The translations under genes and the position numbers were made by a program. Positions 46,425 through 54,076 of a stretch of DNA of 64,000 nucleotides are shown in pieces. The notes beneath the pieces are model-generated. The model made no database searches and was not told the DNA's origin. It was given only the letters and a program-made list of their open reading frames with translations. The stretch's first letter is position 1, and each line of letters opens with the position of its first letter. Source of the DNA: Demequina aestuarii (lineage in GTDB: Bacteria; Actinomycetota; Actinomycetes; Actinomycetales; Demequinaceae); contig NZ_BBRD01000001.1 of assembly GCF_000975095.1 (NCBI RefSeq), positions 887,467 through 951,466 on the forward strand, read 5' to 3'.

Positions 46425-47261
46425 TCAGACGAGGCCCAGGTCTGCGAACGCCGCAGCAAGGCCGGCGCTCTCGGGGCCTTCGGCCACCACGTCAGCGATG
46501 GCGAGAACGTCCGGGTGGCCTCCGGCAATTCCCACGGCGGTGCCGGCGTACTCGAGCATCTCGATGTCGTTCGGGCCGTCGCCCACGCCGATGACGTCCG
46601 CCGGCGTGAGGCCCAGGTGCTCGACCACAGCCGCGATGCCCACTGCCTTGGAGACGTGCGTCAGATACAGTTCGCCGGCGCCGCGCCCGAGGTCCCGCAG
46701 CGAGGTCTCGACCGCCGCGACCTCGGGGCCGATCGCCGCAGCGATCACCGACAGGTCGGTGTCGGCGGACAGCGTCACCACCTTCGCGAAGCTGAGCCCG
46801 TGCAGGGTGTCGACCACGATTCGGGCCGCGCGCAGGTCCTCCCACAGTGCGGCCTGGGCCGCAGCGCCGTGCCGGTGCGAGCGCTCCTCGATGGCCTCGT
46901 GGGCGTCGGACAGGGCGTAGAGCGCCGCCGTCGACTCGACGAGGCTCACGGCATTGTAGGTCGCGAGCGCGTCGATGGTGCGGCGAGCGAGCGCGGCCGG
47001 AAACACCTCGTCGCGGAGGACGAGTCCGTCGATCTCCGCGTAGGCTCCGGCGCTCGCGACCACGCCGTCGAAGCCTGCGTCGAGCAGGCGCGACGACACC
47101 GCGCATCGGGCACGCCCCGTGCACAGCAGCACGCGGTGCCCGTTCTCCCGCACCTGTCGCACGGCCTCGACATGAGCATCAGGCACCGACCCGTGCGAGG
47201 CGTACGTGCCGTCGATGTCGAGGAAGACCATGCGGGGCGAGGGCAGGGGAGAGGAGGGCAC
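46425..47261 (-). CDS. Cof-type HAD hydrolase
   Basis: A 278-residue phosphatase of the Cof subfamily. Motif I FLDIDGTYA (usually DxDGTL), motif II CTGRA, motif III lysine in VSKAVGI, motif IV GDGPNDIEML. Substrates are typically sugar phosphates or flavin nucleotides. GTG at 47261 fits a leaderless start, with TAGAGT ending 6 bases upstream; ATG at 47231 is the alternative. Confidence 0.9.
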   Translation of the reverse strand: MPSSPLPSPRMVFLDIDGTYASHGSVPDAHVEAVRQVRENGHRVLLCTGRARCAVSSRLLDAGFDGVVASAGAYAEIDGLVLRDEVFPAALARRTIDALATYNAVSLVESTAALYALSDAHEAIEERSHRHGAAAQAALWEDLRAARIVVDTLHGLSFAKVVTLSADTDLSVIAAAIGPEVAAVETSLRDLGRGAGELYLTHVSKAVGIAAVVEHLGLTPADVIGVGDGPNDIEMLEYAGTAVGIAGGHPDVLAIADVVAEGPESAGLAAAFADLGLV

Positions 47262-47267
47262 CTGGCC

Positions 47268-47273
47268 ACTCTA
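47268..47273 (-). promoter_or_regulatory. -10 box for leaderless HAD hydrolase mRNA
   Basis: TAGAGT on the minus strand ends 6 bases before the GTG at 47261. It is divergent from a matching box for the gene at 47319. Confidence 0.5.
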
Positions 47274-47306
47274 TCGAGCGCTGCGGAGCGCCCGTCGCGG
47301 ATCACC

Positions 47307-47312
47307 TAGGGT
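47307..47312 (+). promoter_or_regulatory. -10 box for leaderless F420-reductase-like mRNA
   Basis: TAGGGT ends 6 bases before the GTG at 47319. The 57-base gap thus holds two divergent promoters, each set to give a leaderless transcript. Confidence 0.5.
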
Positions 47313-47318
47313 ACGAAG

Positions 47319-48050
47319 GTGACCTCCCCCGACACTGTGGTGCCCCCCGCCCTGACGCTCGGCATCATCGGTGCGGGACGCATCGGTCGAGCGATCGCCG
47401 TGCTGGCGCGCCGCGCGGGACTCGACGTGAGAGTCGCCGCGTCGCGACCGCCAGAACAGCTCCGGGCCGACGTCGAGGCGGCCGCGCCCGGCGCATCGGC
47501 CGTCTCGGTCGAGGACGTCGCGCGCGCCGACATCGTGGTGATCGCGATCCCGCTGGGCCGTCATCGCCAGCTCCCGCCCGAGGCGCTGGCCGGCGCTCTC
47601 GTCGTCGATGCGATGAACTACTGGTGGGAACTCGACGGCGCGCGGCCCGAGTTCGAGGATCCCACGACATCCACGTCGGAGACGGTGCAGGCGCACCTCG
47701 CGGACGCTCGGGTGGTGAAGGCCTTCGGTCATGTGAGTGCGTACGCACTGGAGGAGCTCGCGCGTGCCGCAGGCGACCCGGAGCGACTCGCCATGGCGAT
47801 CGCGGGTGACGACGAGCGCGACGTCGCCGCAGTGGGCGCCCTGGTCGACGCCTTGGGCTTCGACCCGCTGCCGGCGGGGACCCTTGCCGAGGGAGTCCGG
47901 TTCGAGCCGGGCACCGAGCTGTTCGGGGCCGATGCTGACGTGGCCGAAGCGCGCGACATGCTGGAGCGCTTCTGGGACTCGCAGCGCGGACGGGTGGTGG
48001 CGCGGGCGCGCGGGCTCAGTCCGGAACGGGGCGCCGACGGCGCGGGGTGA
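47319..48050 (+). CDS. NADPH:F420 reductase-like protein, second copy
   Basis: A 243-residue NAD(P)-binding protein: LGIIGAGRIGRAIAVLA, then [15 protein letters not shown]. It is a paralogue of the protein encoded at 34901-35569. Its 3' end overlaps the convergent pirin gene by 35 bases. The specific substrate is not known. Confidence 0.75.
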   Translation: MTSPDTVVPPALTLGIIGAGRIGRAIAVLARRAGLDVRVAASRPPEQLRADVEAAAPGASAVSVEDVARADIVVIAIPLGRHRQLPPEALAGALVVDAMNYWWELDGARPEFEDPTTSTSETVQAHLADARVVKAFGHVSAYALEELARAAGDPERLAMAIAGDDERDVAAVGALVDALGFDPLPAGTLAEGVRFEPGTELFGADADVAEARDMLERFWDSQRGRVVARARGLSPERGADGAG

Positions 48051-49050
48051 GACGCACTTCTGGCATGGGAGGGGCGGGAACGCGCGTCTGGCCGTGTCCC
48101 ACCACGTGGCCGAAACGAGGCTCGCGCGCTTCCCACGCACGACGAGCCTCCGCGACCTCGTCGTGACTGCGCCCCACGAAGTTCCACCACATCACCAGAT
48201 CGTCCGGGAATGGTTCCCCTCCGAGGAGGAAGACGCGGGCGCCGCCGGTCGTGCTGACCGTCACCTCGGGCCGCCGGTTGCCCAGGTAGAGGATGTCGCC
48301 TGCGGTGATGTCCGGAAGAGCGGCGCCGTCATCGCCCCGGACCGCCATGTCTCCGTCGATGAGAGCGAGCCCGTGCTCCCAGGCCGAGTCGAGCGGGAGC
48401 CGAACGGTCGCGCCCGCAGGGATGCTCAACTCTGCGCCGACGATCGGGGTATGGGTGGTCGCCGGGGACGTCGCACCCGCGAACGTGCCCATGACGACGA
48501 CCGCGACCGCATCGGCCCCGTGACGGGAAGCCGTGCTCTGGGGCGCCTCGAGCACGACCTCGGGGAGGTCCGAGTGCGACTCGAAGCCGTGGTCGCCGTG
48601 ACGGACGTGCTCGGGCAACGCCACCCACAGCTGAAGCGCATCGAGGTCGATCGGCTCCTCGGTCAGTGAGTACTCCGAATGCGAGATGCCGTGACCGCTG
48701 GTCATGAGGTTGAGGGCTCCGGGGCGCAGCACCACGTCCGACCCGATCGAGTCGCGGTGACGGATCTCGCCGGTGAGCGGCCACGTCACGGTCTGCAGGC
48801 CGATGTGAGGGTGGGGCTCGACGCGCATGGTGGTGCGTTGGGGGCCGAACCGGTCCAGGAAGCACCACGCACCGATGGTCGGCACCTCACGCTGGGGCAG
48901 CGACCGGCTCACCGTCATGCCGCGCAGACCGCCCAGCGGCACGTCGCGCGACGGCAGCACCTCGGCTCGGCGGCCAGGATCGAAGGCCGGCGGCGCAGTG
49001 CCGGAGTCCGGCTCGTCGCAGACGTCGTCGTGAACGTCGGTGCGCGTCAT
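48016..49050 (-). CDS. Pirin family protein
   Basis: A 344-residue bicupin. The N-terminal cupin carries the pirin metal site PHPHIGLQTVTW and GEIRHRDSIGS; the MTSGHGISHSEYS stretch is a family hallmark. Some pirins have quercetin dioxygenase activity and others act as transcription cofactors. It begins 9 bases after the GNAT gene and probably shares its transcript. Confidence 0.92.
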   Translation of the reverse strand: MTRTDVHDDVCDEPDSGTAPPAFDPGRRAEVLPSRDVPLGGLRGMTVSRSLPQREVPTIGAWCFLDRFGPQRTTMRVEPHPHIGLQTVTWPLTGEIRHRDSIGSDVVLRPGALNLMTSGHGISHSEYSLTEEPIDLDALQLWVALPEHVRHGDHGFESHSDLPEVVLEAPQSTASRHGADAVAVVVMGTFAGATSPATTHTPIVGAELSIPAGATVRLPLDSAWEHGLALIDGDMAVRGDDGAALPDITAGDILYLGNRRPEVTVSTTGGARVFLLGGEPFPDDLVMWWNFVGRSHDEVAEARRAWEAREPRFGHVVGHGQTRVPAPPMPEVRLTPRRRRPVPD

Positions 49051-49059
49051 GGGTCCGGC

Positions 49060-49350
49060 CTACTGCGGTGGCGCGACCGTCGCGCCCTCGACCTCGTGGC
49101 GGTCCAGGTACTTCGCGATGTACGGACACACGGGAACGATGGTGAGGCCGCGCGACGCGGTGTCCGCGAGTGCCTCGCCGGCCAGCGTGCCGGCCACGCC
49201 GTCGCCTTGGTAGGCCTCGAACACCTCGGTGTGGGTGAAGGCCGCGCGGTCTCCGTCGATCTCGTACTGGGCGAAGCCTGCGAGCTCGCCGTCGACGTGC
49301 ACGTCGTAGCGGGACTCGCTCTCGTTACGGGTGACGGTCGTGTCAGTCAT
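49060..49350 (-). CDS. Small GNAT-like N-acetyltransferase (YjdJ type)
   Basis: A 96-residue protein of the short GNAT group (YjdJ/GTLP): SRYDVHVDGELAGFAQYEID, then QGDGVAGTLAGEALADTASRGLTIVPVCPYIAKYL. The acetyl-CoA loop reads QGDGVAG. ATG at 49350 matches the family start. Upstream of and probably cotranscribed with pirin. Confidence 0.88.
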   Translation of the reverse strand: MTDTTVTRNESESRYDVHVDGELAGFAQYEIDGDRAAFTHTEVFEAYQGDGVAGTLAGEALADTASRGLTIVPVCPYIAKYLDRHEVEGATVAPPQ

Positions 49351-49388
49351 GGGTCTCCTGGTGTCTCGTGTGGTGGTCGAGGGCGTCA

Positions 49389-49408
49389 ACACGCGCGGCG
49401 GCGCGTGT
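49389..49408 (-). terminator. Hairpin after FMN reductase gene
   Basis: ACACGCGC and GCGCGTGT form an 8-bp stem with loop of 4, 6 bases after the FMN reductase stop on the minus strand. Probably ends the LLM-marR-reductase transcript. Confidence 0.6.
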
Positions 49409-49414
49409 CTTCCG

Positions 49415-50119
49415 TCAGCCCTTGCTCAGGTCGAACGGGTCCTCGCCGTCCCGAAGCGTGCCACCGGTGGCCAGGCGCATCAGGTCGGAGTCGAGGTCGA
49501 TGCCGAGTTCGGTGCCGCCTGCGGATCCGAAGCTGTGCTGGTAGCGACCCCACGAATCGTCGCGGACGGCTCTGGCGAAGCCGGACTCGACGAGGATCGC
49601 GAGCTCCGTCGCGGCGCGGTCGATCCGAGTGCTGAGCGCCTTGTCTGTCCAGTCCTCCGTCGAGGCGAACAGCCCGGTCGGGACCGGCAGTGCGCGCAGG
49701 TAGGCGAACAACGCACGCATCTCGTGGTCCACGACGAGAGCGTGGCGCGCGGTGCCCGCCGTGGCGGCCAGGATCACCGGCTTGCCGATGAGCAGGTCGT
49801 TGTCGAGCACCTGGAAGAAGCTCGTGAACAGCCCGGAGGCGCCCGCCTTGTACACGGGTGCGGCGGCGATGACGCCGTCCGCAGCTGCCAGTGCCTCCAC
49901 GGCGTGCGTGAACTTGGGGCCCAGCAGCTGTGACGACAGCGCCTGTGGCAGCTCCGGCAGGAGCTCGCGCAGGTCGAGGAAGGTCACGCTTGCCTGGTGC
50001 CCCCGCGCCTCGAGGGTCGCGACGGTGCGCTGGACGGCGCGATCAGCGAGCAGCCTGGTCGAGGACGGGTCGGAGACTCCCGCGCTCACGACGACGAGTC
50101 GGTAGGTCTGGTCGGTCAC
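49415..50119 (-). CDS. NADPH-dependent FMN reductase
   Basis: A 234-residue flavodoxin-fold reductase (CE1759-like). Core: VVVSAGVSDPSSTRLLADRA, then AAPVYKAGASGLFTSFFQVLD. It supplies reduced flavin to partner oxygenases. It is ATGA-coupled to marR and lies downstream of a luciferase-like oxidoreductase, so a two-component flavin monooxygenase is likely. Confidence 0.9.
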   Translation of the reverse strand: MTDQTYRLVVVSAGVSDPSSTRLLADRAVQRTVATLEARGHQASVTFLDLRELLPELPQALSSQLLGPKFTHAVEALAAADGVIAAAPVYKAGASGLFTSFFQVLDNDLLIGKPVILAATAGTARHALVVDHEMRALFAYLRALPVPTGLFASTEDWTDKALSTRIDRAATELAILVESGFARAVRDDSWGRYQHSFGSAGGTELGIDLDSDLMRLATGGTLRDGEDPFDLSKG

Positions 50120-50580
50120 GGTGCCTCCTGGGCGAGCTTGGTGGATAGGTTCTCGAGCGCGTGGAGCTCCTCGTCGGAGAGCGCCGCGGTCAGCGAGTGC
50201 GCGACGGCCTCACCGTGGGCGAGACCGATCTTGCGCTGGATCGCTCGTCCCGCAGTGGTGAGCGAGATGTGGGAGGCACGGGCATCGCCGGGATCGGCAC
50301 ATCGGGTGAGCAGATCGCGTTCGACGAGGCGCTCCACGAGTCGCGAGAGTCCCGGCTGGCTCAGCAGCACGTGGCGGCCGAGGTCGCTGATGCGTTGGGG
50401 AGCATCGCACTTGGACAGTGTGTACAGCACGTCGTACTCGCGCATCGACAGCCCGTGCCACACGTCCTCGGCGGCGAAACGGCGCATGAGCACCGCGTGT
50501 GCGGTGAGCGCCGCCTCCCAGGCCTGGTTCGCGAGCACGGTACGAGAGCGGGGCAGGGTGCGTGAGTCGATGACGGTCAT
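50116..50580 (-). CDS. MarR-family transcriptional regulator
   Basis: A 154-residue winged-helix repressor: LSMREYDVLYTLSKCDAPQRI, LSQPGLSRLVERLVERDLL, DARASHISLTTAGR. It lies within the operon it probably controls (LLM-marR-reductase). The palindrome at 51826-51847 is the likely operator. The single Cys (SKCDAP) in the first helix region could serve as redox sensor as in OhrR-like proteins (inference). Confidence 0.9.
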   Translation of the reverse strand: MTVIDSRTLPRSRTVLANQAWEAALTAHAVLMRRFAAEDVWHGLSMREYDVLYTLSKCDAPQRISDLGRHVLLSQPGLSRLVERLVERDLLTRCADPGDARASHISLTTAGRAIQRKIGLAHGEAVAHSLTAALSDEELHALENLSTKLAQEAP

Positions 50581-50590
50581 CGGGCGCTCC

Positions 50591-51775
50591 CTACGACGTG
50601 GGGTACGACGCGACTGCCGCGTCGGAGTCCTGGTACGGCGAGCCGCCGGTCACGTTGTCGCCGCGGTTGGCGTTCGGGCGTGGCTGGCGCGGCTCGGCGT
50701 CGCCGTACTTGGCCTTGACGAGGCTCGCGTGGGTGGGGGCATCGGCCGCCTCGGGCGCACGCTTTGCGGCAAGCTCCTTGCGGAGCACCGGTACGACCTC
50801 GCCGCCCAGCAGCTCGAGCTGGTCGAGCACCATGCCCAGCGGCAGGCCCGCGTGGTCGACGAGGAAGAGCTGGCGCTGGTAGTCGCCGAACGCGTCGCGG
50901 AACGTGAGCGTCTTGTCGATGACCTCCTGCGGGGAGCCGACGCTCAGCGGCGTCATCTCCTCGAAGTCCTCCATGCGCGGACCATTGCCGTACACCGGGG
51001 CCTCGTTGAAGTACGGCCGGAACTGGTCGTGCGCGTCCTGCGAGTTCTTGCCGATGAAGGCCTGGCCTCCCAGTCCGACGATCGCCTGGGCCTGGCTGCC
51101 GTGGCCATGGGCCTCGAAGCGGCGGCGGTAGAAGTCGATGAGCCGCTTGTAGTGGTCCTTGGGCCAGAAGATGTTGTTCGCGAAGTAGCCGTTGCCGTAG
51201 TACGCGGCCTGCTCGGCGATCTCGGGGGTGCGGATCGAGCCGTGCCACACGGACGGCGGGACGTCGTCGAGAGGCCGTGGGGTGGACGTGAATCCCTGGA
51301 GCGGGGAGCGGAAGTTCCCCTCCCAGTCCACGACGTCCTCGCGCCACAACCGGTGCAGCAGGTTGTAGTTCTCGAGTGCCAGCGGAAGGCCCTGACGGAT
51401 GTCCTGACCGAACCACGGGTACACCGGCGCAGTGTTGCCGCGGCCGAGCATCAGGTCCATGCGGCCCTTGCTGAGGTGCTGGAGCATCGCGTACTCCTCG
51501 GCGATGCGTACCGGGTCATTGGTGGTGATCAGCGTCGTCGACGTCGTGACGATCAGGCGCTCTGTCAGGGCGGCGATGTGCGCGAGCAGCGTCGTGGGGG
51601 AGGAGGAGAAGAACGGCGGGTTGTGGTGCTCGCCGATGGCGAAGACGTCGAGGCCGACCTCTTCGGCCTTGACGGCGATCTTCGTGATGCCGTCGATGCG
51701 CTCCGCCTCCGAGGGCGTGTAGCCGCTGACGGGGTCGCGGGTGATGTCCGAGACGGACATGATGCCGAACTGCAT
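50591..51775 (-). CDS. LLM-class flavin-dependent oxidoreductase
   Basis: A 394-residue luciferase-like enzyme starting MQFGIMSVSDITRDP, with GEHHNPPFFSSSP and LMLGRGNTAPVYPWF. It is larger than the LLM protein at 35566-36612 and in a different subgroup. AGGAGG lies 5 bases before ATG. First gene of an operon with MarR and FMN reductase, which makes FMN the probable cofactor. Confidence 0.9.
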   Translation of the reverse strand: MQFGIMSVSDITRDPVSGYTPSEAERIDGITKIAVKAEEVGLDVFAIGEHHNPPFFSSSPTTLLAHIAALTERLIVTTSTTLITTNDPVRIAEEYAMLQHLSKGRMDLMLGRGNTAPVYPWFGQDIRQGLPLALENYNLLHRLWREDVVDWEGNFRSPLQGFTSTPRPLDDVPPSVWHGSIRTPEIAEQAAYYGNGYFANNIFWPKDHYKRLIDFYRRRFEAHGHGSQAQAIVGLGGQAFIGKNSQDAHDQFRPYFNEAPVYGNGPRMEDFEEMTPLSVGSPQEVIDKTLTFRDAFGDYQRQLFLVDHAGLPLGMVLDQLELLGGEVVPVLRKELAAKRAPEAADAPTHASLVKAKYGDAEPRQPRPNANRGDNVTGGSPYQDSDAAVASYPTS

Positions 51776-51825
51776 GAGTGCCTCCTGGCTGCCTGCGCGA
51801 GGGGTGGGGAATCGCGCCTGCATCG

Positions 51826-51847
51826 ATTATATGCGTATGCATGTAAT
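51826..51847. promoter_or_regulatory. MarR-type palindrome over a TATAAT promoter
   Basis: Left half ATTATATGCGT and right half ATGCATGTAAT form a 22-bp imperfect palindrome with 9 of 11 pairs matching. It contains a perfect minus-strand -10 box, TATAAT (51831-51826), 50 bases upstream of the LLM start. Binding here would directly block transcription of the LLM-marR-reductase operon. Confidence 0.65.
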
Positions 51848-51904
51848 AACGCAGGGCGGCGAGGTTCATTCCCACCCTCCCCCGCATCGGCCCACCTTCG
51901 CCTC

Positions 51905-51965
51905 GTAGGAACGTGGGGACTCACAATCCCGGCCGTTGACCTCGTGGAGGAACGTCAGGACTCAT
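51905..51965 (+). repeat. Two copies of a 20-bp repeat, 41 bp apart, after the kinase gene
   Basis: Copy A at 51905-51923 reads GTAGGAACGTGGGGACTCA; copy B at 51946-51964 reads GGAGGAACGTCAGGACTCA. Their AGGAACGT cores start at 51907 and 51948, exactly 41 apart. They match, in inverted orientation, the group at the other end of the fructosamine kinase gene. Copy B shares 17 consecutive bases with copy D. Confidence 0.8.
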
Positions 51966-51969
51966 CGGC

Positions 51970-52731
51970 CTACGTGAGCGCCAGCACCGCCCGCGCCGCC
52001 TCGGCCAATTCGACTCCGTACGCGCGCCCGTGGCCCGCAGCGTGCACAGCAAGCGGGTGCAGTTGGTGCAACGGGATTCGCGCCTGCCAACCCTCGCGAA
52101 GCGGTGACGACTCGTGGTACCCCACCAGGATCGCCTCGAGATGCGGCGCCCCGAACAACGCGAGCATCGCGAGGTCGGTCTCCGCATGGCCGCCGTGAGC
52201 GGCGGGGTCGATCAGCACCACGCCGGCTGGGGAGAAGAGCACGTTCCCCGACCACAGGTCTCCGTGGATGCGCGCCGGAGGAGCATCGTCGTTGAATGCC
52301 CCGTCCGCGATCAGCTCGCACGCCTCGCGGACCACGCCGGCCTCGGACTCGCGCACATGCCCGGCACTGAGCGCCGGCTCGAGGAACGGCAGCACCCGGC
52401 CCTCGGCGTAGAACCGCCCCCACGACTCGTCCGTGACGCGAGGCATCTCGCGACGGCCGATGTACAGCGGGCCATCCCATCCCTCTGGCGGTGCCCCGAA
52501 CGTCTCCGCACCTGCCGCGTGAGTGTGAGCGAGCGCGCGGCCAAAGCTCGTTGCCGCATCGGCGGTGGGGCGGGCCGGTTCGATGCGCTTGAGCTCGATG
52601 CGTCCGGCCGATGCGCTCCTCACCTGTGCGATGCGAGCTCCGCCCGCCTCGGCGAGCCATCGCAGGCCCGCGGCCTCGGCCTCGAAGAAGCCGGGAGGGG
52701 CATCGGCGCGTTCCTTGACGAAGGTGTCCAT
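51970..52731 (-). CDS. Fructosamine kinase family protein
   Basis: A 253-residue kinase of the fructosamine/ketosamine kinase group, related to aminoglycoside phosphotransferases. Catalytic loop IHGDLWSGN, metal motif VVLIDPAAHGG. The group phosphorylates sugar-amine adducts, leading to deglycation. The first repeat of the upstream group ends in its ATG and supplies AGGAG as ribosome binding site. It follows an MFS gene by 97 bases and may share the GH3-MFS transcript. Confidence 0.9.
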   Translation of the reverse strand: MDTFVKERADAPPGFFEAEAAGLRWLAEAGGARIAQVRSASAGRIELKRIEPARPTADAATSFGRALAHTHAAGAETFGAPPEGWDGPLYIGRREMPRVTDESWGRFYAEGRVLPFLEPALSAGHVRESEAGVVREACELIADGAFNDDAPPARIHGDLWSGNVLFSPAGVVLIDPAAHGGHAETDLAMLALFGAPHLEAILVGYHESSPLREGWQARIPLHQLHPLAVHAAGHGRAYGVELAEAARAVLALT

Positions 52732-52833
52732 GAGTCCTCACGCTCCTACAGGAGGCTGGCACGGCACAAGATGAGTCCTGACGTTCCTACACGGCGCACC
52801 CTGAGGGCGAAGTGGGGACAGAGCCTTCCTACA
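52731..52833 (-). repeat. Three copies of the same repeat, before the kinase gene
   Basis: On the minus strand: copy C 52749-52731 (GTAGGAGCGTGAGGACTCA, leading into the ATG), copy D 52790-52771 (GTAGGAACGTCAGGACTCAT), and a weaker copy E near 52833-52812 (GTGTAGGAAGGC then GTCCCCAC) that includes the MFS stop. Core spacing is 41 (D to C) and 42 (E to D). The group is inverted relative to copies A and B. Confidence 0.75.
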
Positions 52834-54076
52834 CGCGGGAGGGGGAGGGGGCGGGGGCGTGCCTGCGCGGGGCCATGACTCCGGCGAGGAGGATCACGAG
52901 CACGCCGAGCACCGGCATGATCAGCAGTCCCACCCGGAGGCTCGTCGCGTCCGCGATCAGGCCCACCAGCGGCGGTGACACGAGGAACGCGAGCCGCAGC
53001 AGCCACGACACCACGGTCAGACCCGTGCCCGGCTTCAACCCCGGCATCTCGTCCGCGGCATGGAAGGCGCCCGGGATGAGCGTCGCGATGCCGAGGCCCG
53101 CTGCGCCGAAGCCCGCGATCGTGCCCCAGGTCGAGGGGAAGGCGAGGGCGAGCCCCATGCCGAGGACCATCAGCACTCCGCCGACCCTGGCGATGGTGCG
53201 CTGGCCGAACCGATCGATCATGCGGTCGCCGGTCATGCGTCCGATGAACTGGAAGCCCTGGAGCGACACGAATCCCAGCGCAGCGATGGTCGCGCTCGCA
53301 GACAGTTCGTCCCGCAGGTAGCTCGCGGACCACGTGGACGCGGCGTCCTCGAACCAGCCCCCGGCGATGCCGATGAGGCTGAGCGCGAGCAGCACCATCA
53401 GGAGCCGTCCGGGCATGTGACGGATGCTGGTCTTGTGCGGGAGCCCGGCCTCATCGGCGCCGTGCTCCACGCCCTCGCGGGGCTCGGGGCCCTTGAGGAG
53501 CAGGGGGTAGCTCGCCACATTCATCGCGATGACGAGACCGGCCATCCCGACGAAGTGCCACTCGACCGGAATCTCGAGTCCTGCGGCGGCTCCGCCCATC
53601 AGGCCTCCCAGCACCGCGCCCAGCGACCACATCGCGTGGAAGGCGTTGTTGATGGACCGCCCGTACAACCGCTGCACGCGCAACCCATGCGAGTTCTGCG
53701 CGACGTCCACCCACGCGTCCGTGACGCCCACGATGAACAGTGCCGCGCCGAAGACCAGCACGCTGGAGGTGGTGGCCGCGCCGAGCATCGCGAGTGCGCT
53801 GCCCATCATGGCGACGACGGCCACGCGCGACGAGCGGAACCGGCGGATCAGGACGCCCGCGAGGAGACCGAGTCCCAGCGACCCCACGGGCCACATCGCC
53901 ATCGCGACGCCCAGGCCGCCGTACGACAGGTCGAGACCCTCGCGGATGTCCGGCAGGCGGGGGGCGAGGTTTCCGAGCAGCAAGCCGTTCGTCATGAAGA
54001 CGAGTGCCACGCCCAGCCGTGCCCGACGCAGCTGGGGTTCCATGACGGCGGAGGCGCGCGACATCAGAGACGTCAT
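52829..54076 (-). CDS. MFS transporter (YbjJ-like)
   Basis: A 415-residue, 12-helix major facilitator protein: FMTNGLLLGNLAPRLPDIREGL, then GVTDAWVDVAQNSHGLRVQ. This subgroup resembles YbjJ and fucose-permease-like proteins. It is ATGA-coupled to the GH3 gene upstream, which suggests uptake of a glycoside or its product (inference). Confidence 0.88.
   Translation of the reverse strand: MTSLMSRASAVMEPQLRRARLGVALVFMTNGLLLGNLAPRLPDIREGLDLSYGGLGVAMAMWPVGSLGLGLLAGVLIRRFRSSRVAVVAMMGSALAMLGAATTSSVLVFGAALFIVGVTDAWVDVAQNSHGLRVQRLYGRSINNAFHAMWSLGAVLGGLMGGAAAGLEIPVEWHFVGMAGLVIAMNVASYPLLLKGPEPREGVEHGADEAGLPHKTSIRHMPGRLLMVLLALSLIGIAGGWFEDAASTWSASYLRDELSASATIAALGFVSLQGFQFIGRMTGDRMIDRFGQRTIARVGGVLMVLGMGLALAFPSTWGTIAGFGAAGLGIATLIPGAFHAADEMPGLKPGTGLTVVSWLLRLAFLVSPPLVGLIADATSLRVGLLIMPVLGVLVILLAGVMAPRRHAPAPSPSRV

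Noticed and set aside
51905..52833. CRISPR array
   Set aside because: Copies are about 20 bp with about 21-bp gaps, imperfect, in two inverted groups of 2-3, and no cas gene is present.
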